Shown here one piece after another: positions 6,699 to 9,597 of a stretch of 9,597 nt of DNA. The translations under genes were made by a program, and so were the position numbers. This DNA comes from an uncultured Rhizobiaceae group bacterium (lineage in GTDB: Bacteria > Pseudomonadota > Alphaproteobacteria > Rhizobiales > Rhizobiaceae): the NCBI GenBank assembly GCA_938009335.1, contig CALLHT010000048.1:1-9597 (forward strand), in the 5' to 3' direction. The first letter of the stretch is position 1; every line of letters starts with the position of its first letter. The notes beneath the pieces were generated by a model. The model ran no database searches. It was not told where the DNA came from and saw only the letters and a program-made list of their open reading frames with translations.

Positions 6699-7618
6699 GC
6701 CGCCAGCGTAAGAAAAAAGGCCGCCCGATTTCCGGCTGGGTCATTCTCGATAAGCCTGTAGGAATTGGCTCCACCCAATGCGTGGGCAAAATCAAATGGC
6801 TATACCAAGCGGCGAAGGCAGGTCATGCGGGAACGCTTGATCCGCTTGCCTCTGGTATGTTGCCCCTTGCGCTTGGAGAGGCGACGCGAACGGTTCCTTT
6901 TATCATGGACGGGCAGAAGACCTATCGTTTCACGGTGACTTGGGGTGCTGAAACCAATACGGATGACTTGGAAGGCGAGGTGACGAATTCATCGGATAAA
7001 CGCCCTACCAAAGAAGAAATTCTCTCATTGCTTCCAAACTACACGGGAGAAATCGAACAGGTGCCGCCGAAATTTTCCGCGATCAAAATCGACGGCGAAC
7101 GTGCGTACAAGCTCGCCCGTGATGGTGAAGATGTTCAGATTGAAGCCCGCAAAGTCGAAATTGAAACGCTGGAATTGGTTGAATCGACTGAAGATACAGC
7201 AACATTCGAAACACTGTGTGGCAAAGGCACTTATGTGCGAGCTTTGGCGCGGGATTTTGGTCGCGATCTTGAGTGTTTCGGACACATTACTGAGTTACGC
7301 CGGGTTTCTGTCGGTCCGTTCCTGGAAGAAGATCTTATTCCTCTCGAAAAACTCGTCGGGATGGAGGGTGATCTTGAAGCGCTTGATGGCGAACTCTTCA
7401 CCACTGGAACCGCTTTGGATGAAATTCCTGAAGTGCCACTGACCAAAGAGCAAGTTCACCGTGTGCGGATGGGCAATGCGATTGTTTTGCGCGGGCGTGA
7501 TGCCATTGCTCATGCGCCGGAGGTCTTTGCGTCGTCTGGTGATGAGCTGATTGCCATTGGTGAGGTGGACCGAGGCCAGTTCAAACCGAAGCGGGTATTC
7601 CAGCATTCATATGTGTGA
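6695..7618 (+). CDS. truB: tRNA pseudouridine(55) synthase TruB
   Basis: 307 residues. TruB converts U55 in the T-loop of nearly all tRNAs to pseudouridine and also acts as a tRNA folding chaperone. The catalytic motif GHAGTLDPLASGMLP (43-57) has the nucleophile Asp at 49. KTYRF gives the conserved Tyr at 77. Further family blocks are VPPKFSAIKIDGERAY (123-138), GTYVRALARDFG (178-189, conserved Arg182) and LRRVSVGPF (201-209). The C-terminal part (about 245-300) fits the TruB C-terminal/PUA-like region. The start overlaps the rbfA stop in an ATGA arrangement with GGAGG at 6683-6687, implying translational coupling. It is the last gene before the terminator at about 7693. Confidence 0.97.
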   Translation: MSRQRKKKGRPISGWVILDKPVGIGSTQCVGKIKWLYQAAKAGHAGTLDPLASGMLPLALGEATRTVPFIMDGQKTYRFTVTWGAETNTDDLEGEVTNSSDKRPTKEEILSLLPNYTGEIEQVPPKFSAIKIDGERAYKLARDGEDVQIEARKVEIETLELVESTEDTATFETLCGKGTYVRALARDFGRDLECFGHITELRRVSVGPFLEEDLIPLEKLVGMEGDLEALDGELFTTGTALDEIPEVPLTKEQVHRVRMGNAIVLRGRDAIAHAPEVFASSGDELIAIGEVDRGQFKPKRVFQHSYV

Positions 7619-7626
7619 CTTTTAAG

Positions 7627-7644
7627 TGGAGGTTTGCCCCTCCA
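7627..7644 (+). repeat. Short perfect stem-loop just after truB
   Basis: TGGAGG (7627-7632) and CCTCCA (7639-7644) form a perfect six-pair stem around a six-base loop, starting eight bases after the truB stop. No T tract follows, so it is not a standard terminator. It could slow 3' exonucleases on the operon message (inference). Confidence 0.5.
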
Positions 7645-7692
7645 GAAATAACACTGGTATTCTTTGTCAAAATCCCCTATATCACGCGCTAG

Positions 7693-7717
7693 AACGGGCT
7701 TTGCGGCCCGTTTCTTT
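7693..7717 (+). terminator. Intrinsic terminator after truB
   Basis: AACGGGC (7693-7699) pairs perfectly with GCCCGTT (7706-7712) around a six-base loop and is followed by an interrupted T-rich tail (TTTCTTTGGTTTTT from 7711). It is well placed to end the rimP-truB transcript. Read-through into rpsO is possible because the T tract is broken. Confidence 0.8.
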
Positions 7718-7743
7718 GGTTTTTGAACACACTAAAAACCAAA
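7715..7743 (+). repeat. Ten-base perfect inverted repeat between truB terminator and rpsO
   Basis: TTTGGTTTTT (7715-7724) and AAAAACCAAA (7734-7743) are exact inverted copies separated by nine bases. The left arm is also the T-rich tail of the preceding terminator, and the repeat overlaps the candidate rpsO promoter. It could be a protein-binding site or a second weak hairpin. The function is unknown. Confidence 0.55.
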
Positions 7744-7751
7744 TTGAATAT
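7723..7751 (+). promoter_or_regulatory. Candidate rpsO promoter
   Basis: TTGAAC (7723-7728) and GAATAT (7746-7751) are 17 bases apart, giving a start near 7758 and a leader of about 70 bases. The -10 match is poor. The call rests mainly on a terminator lying upstream and on rpsO needing its own start. Confidence 0.3.
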
Positions 7752-7794
7752 GACCCCGGCTGGACGACATCTTGGCTGTGGGTGACATGAAACC

Positions 7795-7823
7795 GGAAAC
7801 ATATGTTTCCCAATAGAAGGAAA
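7795..7823 (+). promoter_or_regulatory. rpsO leader palindrome able to switch with SD pairing (candidate S15 operator)
   Basis: GGAAAC (7795-7800) and GTTTCC (7805-7810) form a perfect hairpin with an ATAT loop, seven bases before the SD core AAGGA (7817-7821). The 3' arm TTTCC (7806-7810) can alternatively pair with GGAAA (7819-7823), which covers the SD. The two folds are mutually exclusive. S15 represses its own mRNA through leader structures in several bacterial groups, including a Rhizobium/Agrobacterium-type leader, so this is a candidate operator. The assignment is inference. Confidence 0.45.
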
Positions 7824-7828
7824 GTCCG

Positions 7829-8098
7829 ATGTCGATTACTGATGAGCGTAAAGCTGAATTGATCAAAGAGTATGCGACCAAAGAAGGTGACACAGGTTCA
7901 CCGGAAGTACAGGTTGCAGTTTTGACAGAGCGTATCAAAAATCTGACCGAGCATTTTAAGGGCCACAAGAAAGACAACCACTCACGTCGTGGTCTTTTGA
8001 AAATGGTTTCGCAACGTCGTAAACTGCTTGATTACGTAAAAGGCAAAAATGAGGAACGTTATAAAAGCCTCATCACCAGCCTCGGCATTCGTCGATAA
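7829..8098 (+). CDS. rpsO: 30S ribosomal protein S15
   Basis: 89 residues, exactly the usual length. S15 binds early to the central domain of 16S rRNA (helices 20-22 junction) and takes part in the B4 bridge to 23S rRNA. The sequence is typical: GDTGSPEVQVAVLTERI (20-36), then HFKGHKKDNHSRRGLL (42-57) with the rRNA-contacting H42, H46, D49 and S52, and a basic C-terminus ending SLGIRR. The start is clear: AAGGA at 7817-7821 is seven bases before the ATG. The gene has terminators on both sides (about 7693 and 8106), so it can be a transcription unit of its own, with read-through to pnp as in E. coli. Its leader carries a candidate autoregulatory switch. Confidence 0.98.
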   Translation: MSITDERKAELIKEYATKEGDTGSPEVQVAVLTERIKNLTEHFKGHKKDNHSRRGLLKMVSQRRKLLDYVKGKNEERYKSLITSLGIRR

Positions 8099-8105
8099 CA
8101 GAATT

Positions 8106-8139
8106 AGGGCGTGGCACATCTGCCGCGCCTTTTCGTTTT
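8106..8139 (+). terminator. Intrinsic terminator after rpsO
   Basis: GGCGTGGCA (8108-8116) and TGCCGCGCC (8121-8129) form nine pairs (one G-U) with a CATC loop, followed by TTTTCGTTTT. It starts eight bases after the rpsO stop. A strong terminator here would make pnp depend on read-through or on its own promoter. Confidence 0.85.
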
Positions 8140-8172
8140 CCGGCTTCAGCCTGTTTGTCCGGTAAAACGAAG
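8131..8172 (+). promoter_or_regulatory. Long stem-loop in the rpsO-pnp spacer (candidate RNase III site)
   Basis: TTCGTTTT (8132-8139) pairs perfectly with AAAACGAA (8164-8171). Inside it CCGG (8140-8143) pairs with CCGG (8159-8162) with one bulged T (8163), giving 12 pairs around a 15-base loop. The 5' arm reuses the T tract of the rpsO terminator. In E. coli a stem-loop in this same spacer is cut by RNase III and then used by PNPase to control its own mRNA. Equivalence here is inferred from position, not sequence. Confidence 0.5.
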
Positions 8173-8278
8173 TTAAAATGCGGCTCCTCTCAAGGGGCAG
8201 GATTACAAGCGGCCTATTTTTATGGACCACTCGTTGTCTTGCCCTCAGGCTTAGTCACCACAGACAGGCATAATCGTT

Positions 8279-8316
8279 GGCGTTTGGGGCTCTCATAAAG
8301 GATGAGGGCGGACGCC
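8279..8316 (+). promoter_or_regulatory. pnp leader hairpin close to the ribosome-binding site
   Basis: GCTCTCAT (8289-8296) pairs with ATGAGGGC (8302-8309), eight pairs with one G-U, around an AAAGG loop. An outer stem GGCGT (8279-8283)/ACGCC (8312-8316) is separated by a small internal loop. It ends 11 bases before the pnp SD. Competing pairings exist: GCCCTC (8241-8246) with GAGGGC (8304-8309), and CAGGC at 8246-8250 or 8265-8269 with GCCTG (8314-8318). A smaller hairpin lies at 8183-8198. It may take part in pnp autoregulation (inference). Confidence 0.45.
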
Positions 8317-8338
8317 TGTATGTTTTGAAGGACAAGAA

Positions 8339-9597
8339 ATGTTTGAACATCATATGGTAGAAATCGATTGGGGCGGACGTCCGCTTACAATTGAAACAGG
8401 TAAAATTGCACGTCAGGCAGATGGCTGCGTAATTGTGACTTACGGTGAAACCACCGTTATGTGTGCGGTTGTCTCTGACAAGTCACCAAAGCCCGGCCTC
8501 GATTTCTTCCCACTAACTGTAAACTACATTGAGAAGGCATATGCTGCCGGTAAAATTCCGGGTGGCTACTTTAAACGTGAAGCCCGCCCATCAGAAAACG
8601 AAACGCTCGTTTCGCGTCTGATTGACCGTCCTATCCGCCCGCTCTTTGCTGAAGGTTATAAGAACGACACTCAAGTCACATGTATGGTTATCAGCCATGA
8701 CCTGGAGAATAACCCGGACGTGGTTGCGATGGTTGCAACGTCTGCGGCACTTGCGATTGCTGGTCTTCCGTTCGAAGGACCAATCGGTGGTGCACGCGTT
8801 GGTTTGATCGACGGCGAGTACGTTTTGAACCCGAACATCGATGAGATGGATGAGTCTGACCTTGATCTGGTTGTTGCCGGTACTCGTGATGCGGTTCTCA
8901 TGGTGGAATCAGAAGCGAAGGTGCTTTCTGAAGAAGTCATGCTCGGCGCGGTCATGTTCGGTCATGAGGAGTTCCAGCCGGTGATTGATGCGGTTGCTCA
9001 ACTCGCTGAGAAAGCTGCGAAGCCTCAGCGCGAGCATGAGGTTCCAGATCATTCTGAACTTCAAGGCAAAGTGACAGACCTTATCGGTGCTGACATTGAA
9101 GCTGCATACACAATCTCTGACAAGCAAGAGCGTTACGAAGCGCTTGATGCGGCAAAAGCTAAAGCTAAAGAGGAATTCCTTACGGAAGATTCTACTTCTG
9201 ATGAAGCAAACGTCCTGGGTGACGTGATCAAGGCTGTTCAGGCGAATGTGGTTCGAGGCTCTATCATCAAGACGAAGAAGCGTATTGATGGTCGTGACCT
9301 TTCAACCGTTCGTCAGATTGTTTCTGAAGTGGGTGTGCTTCCGCGTACACACGGTTCGGCGGTCTTCACACGCGGTGAAACGCAGGCAATCGTTGTTGCA
9401 ACACTCGGCACATCTGACGATGAGCAGATGATCGACGCGCTAACCGGCACGTATAAAGAAAACTTCATGCTGCATTACAACTTCCCGCCTTACTCTGTGG
9501 GTGAGACAGGACGTATCGGCTTTACCGGTCGTCGTGAGATTGGTCACGGTAAGCTGGCTTGGCGTGCGGTGCGTGCGGTTCTTCCAAGCAAGGAAGA
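8339..9597 (+). CDS. pnp: Polyribonucleotide nucleotidyltransferase (PNPase), C-terminus beyond window
   Basis: PNPase degrades RNA 3'-to-5' by phosphorolysis and can also add nucleotides; it is a main mRNA and sRNA turnover enzyme. The window holds the first 419 of roughly 700 residues. RNase PH domain 1 is about 10-145, with GGYFKREARPSENETL (75-90) and LIDRPIRPLF (94-103). The all-helical linker domain lies at about 240-315. RNase PH domain 2 starts near 316 (RIDGRD 315-320, THGSAVFTRGETQ 337-349) and runs to the edge past FTGRREIGHGKLA (395-407), with the conserved Arg pair at 398-399. The C-terminal catalytic residues and the KH and S1 domains are outside. AAGGA (8328-8332) precedes the ATG by six bases; the start MFEHHMVEIDWGGRPL fits the family. 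Its 240-base spacer from rpsO is rich in hairpins. Confidence 0.98.
   Translation, partial: MFEHHMVEIDWGGRPLTIETGKIARQADGCVIVTYGETTVMCAVVSDKSPKPGLDFFPLTVNYIEKAYAAGKIPGGYFKREARPSENETLVSRLIDRPIRPLFAEGYKNDTQVTCMVISHDLENNPDVVAMVATSAALAIAGLPFEGPIGGARVGLIDGEYVLNPNIDEMDESDLDLVVAGTRDAVLMVESEAKVLSEEVMLGAVMFGHEEFQPVIDAVAQLAEKAAKPQREHEVPDHSELQGKVTDLIGADIEAAYTISDKQERYEALDAAKAKAKEEFLTEDSTSDEANVLGDVIKAVQANVVRGSIIKTKKRIDGRDLSTVRQIVSEVGVLPRTHGSAVFTRGETQAIVVATLGTSDDEQMIDALTGTYKENFMLHYNFPPYSVGETGRIGFTGRREIGHGKLAWRAVRAVLPSKE

Noticed and set aside
8149..8180. TTGTCC with TAAAAT as a pnp promoter
   Set aside because: The spacing is only about 13 bases, too short for a normal sigma-70 promoter.
8269..8274. CATAAT as a -10 box for pnp
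   Set aside because: No acceptable -35 sequence lies 15-19 bases upstream and there is no extended -10, so I do not call a promoter.
1..9597. Mobile elements, CRISPR, tRNA (such as the metY often found before rimP in E. coli), rRNA
   Set aside because: No repeats, transposase, cloverleaf or rRNA-like sequence seen; the region is uniform core genome.

Overview
The window is a stretch of chromosomal housekeeping DNA from an alphaproteobacterium, most likely Hyphomicrobiales (Rhizobiales). Three things suggest this: the gene order rimP-nusA-rnpM(ylxR)-infB-rbfA-truB-rpsO-pnp, an RnpM/YlxR protein fused to an L7Ae-like domain, and a long Ala/Glu/Pro-rich IF2 N-terminus of the alphaproteobacterial kind. 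Base composition looks close to 50% G+C by eye, low for the order and more like its marine members; that last point is inference. I see no phage, transposon, CRISPR, tRNA or rRNA sequence.

Left edge (1-763). The minus strand carries the first 112 codons of a D-amino-acid dehydrogenase-like FAD oxidoreductase that runs off the window. Its leader contains a tandem glycine riboswitch (395-589). The 339-763 stretch has no gene of its own. It holds the riboswitch, its probable promoter, a back-to-back promoter for the plus-strand operon, and a terminator-like hairpin in the rimP leader.

Main operon (764-7618, plus strand). rimP, nusA, rnpM, infB, rbfA and truB are closely packed and all look intact. 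They couple transcription elongation and antitermination (NusA), 30S maturation (RimP, RbfA), translation initiation (IF2), RNA binding (RnpM/YlxR) and tRNA pseudouridine-55 synthesis (TruB). A clear intrinsic terminator follows truB at about 7693-7717.

Right part (7715-9597). rpsO (S15) has its own leader, with a perfect palindrome next to the Shine-Dalgarno sequence. A strong terminator and a second long stem-loop follow it. A 240-base spacer with several hairpins then leads to pnp (PNPase), which is cut by the window end after 419 codons. rpsO/pnp is a classic post-transcriptionally autoregulated pair in E. coli, and the structured spacers here suggest related but different control.

The genes are ordinary. 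The interesting material is in the leaders: glycine control of a DadA-like enzyme, a possible NusA-operon attenuator, and candidate RNA switches in front of rpsO and pnp. I found no evidence for a wholly new protein system.
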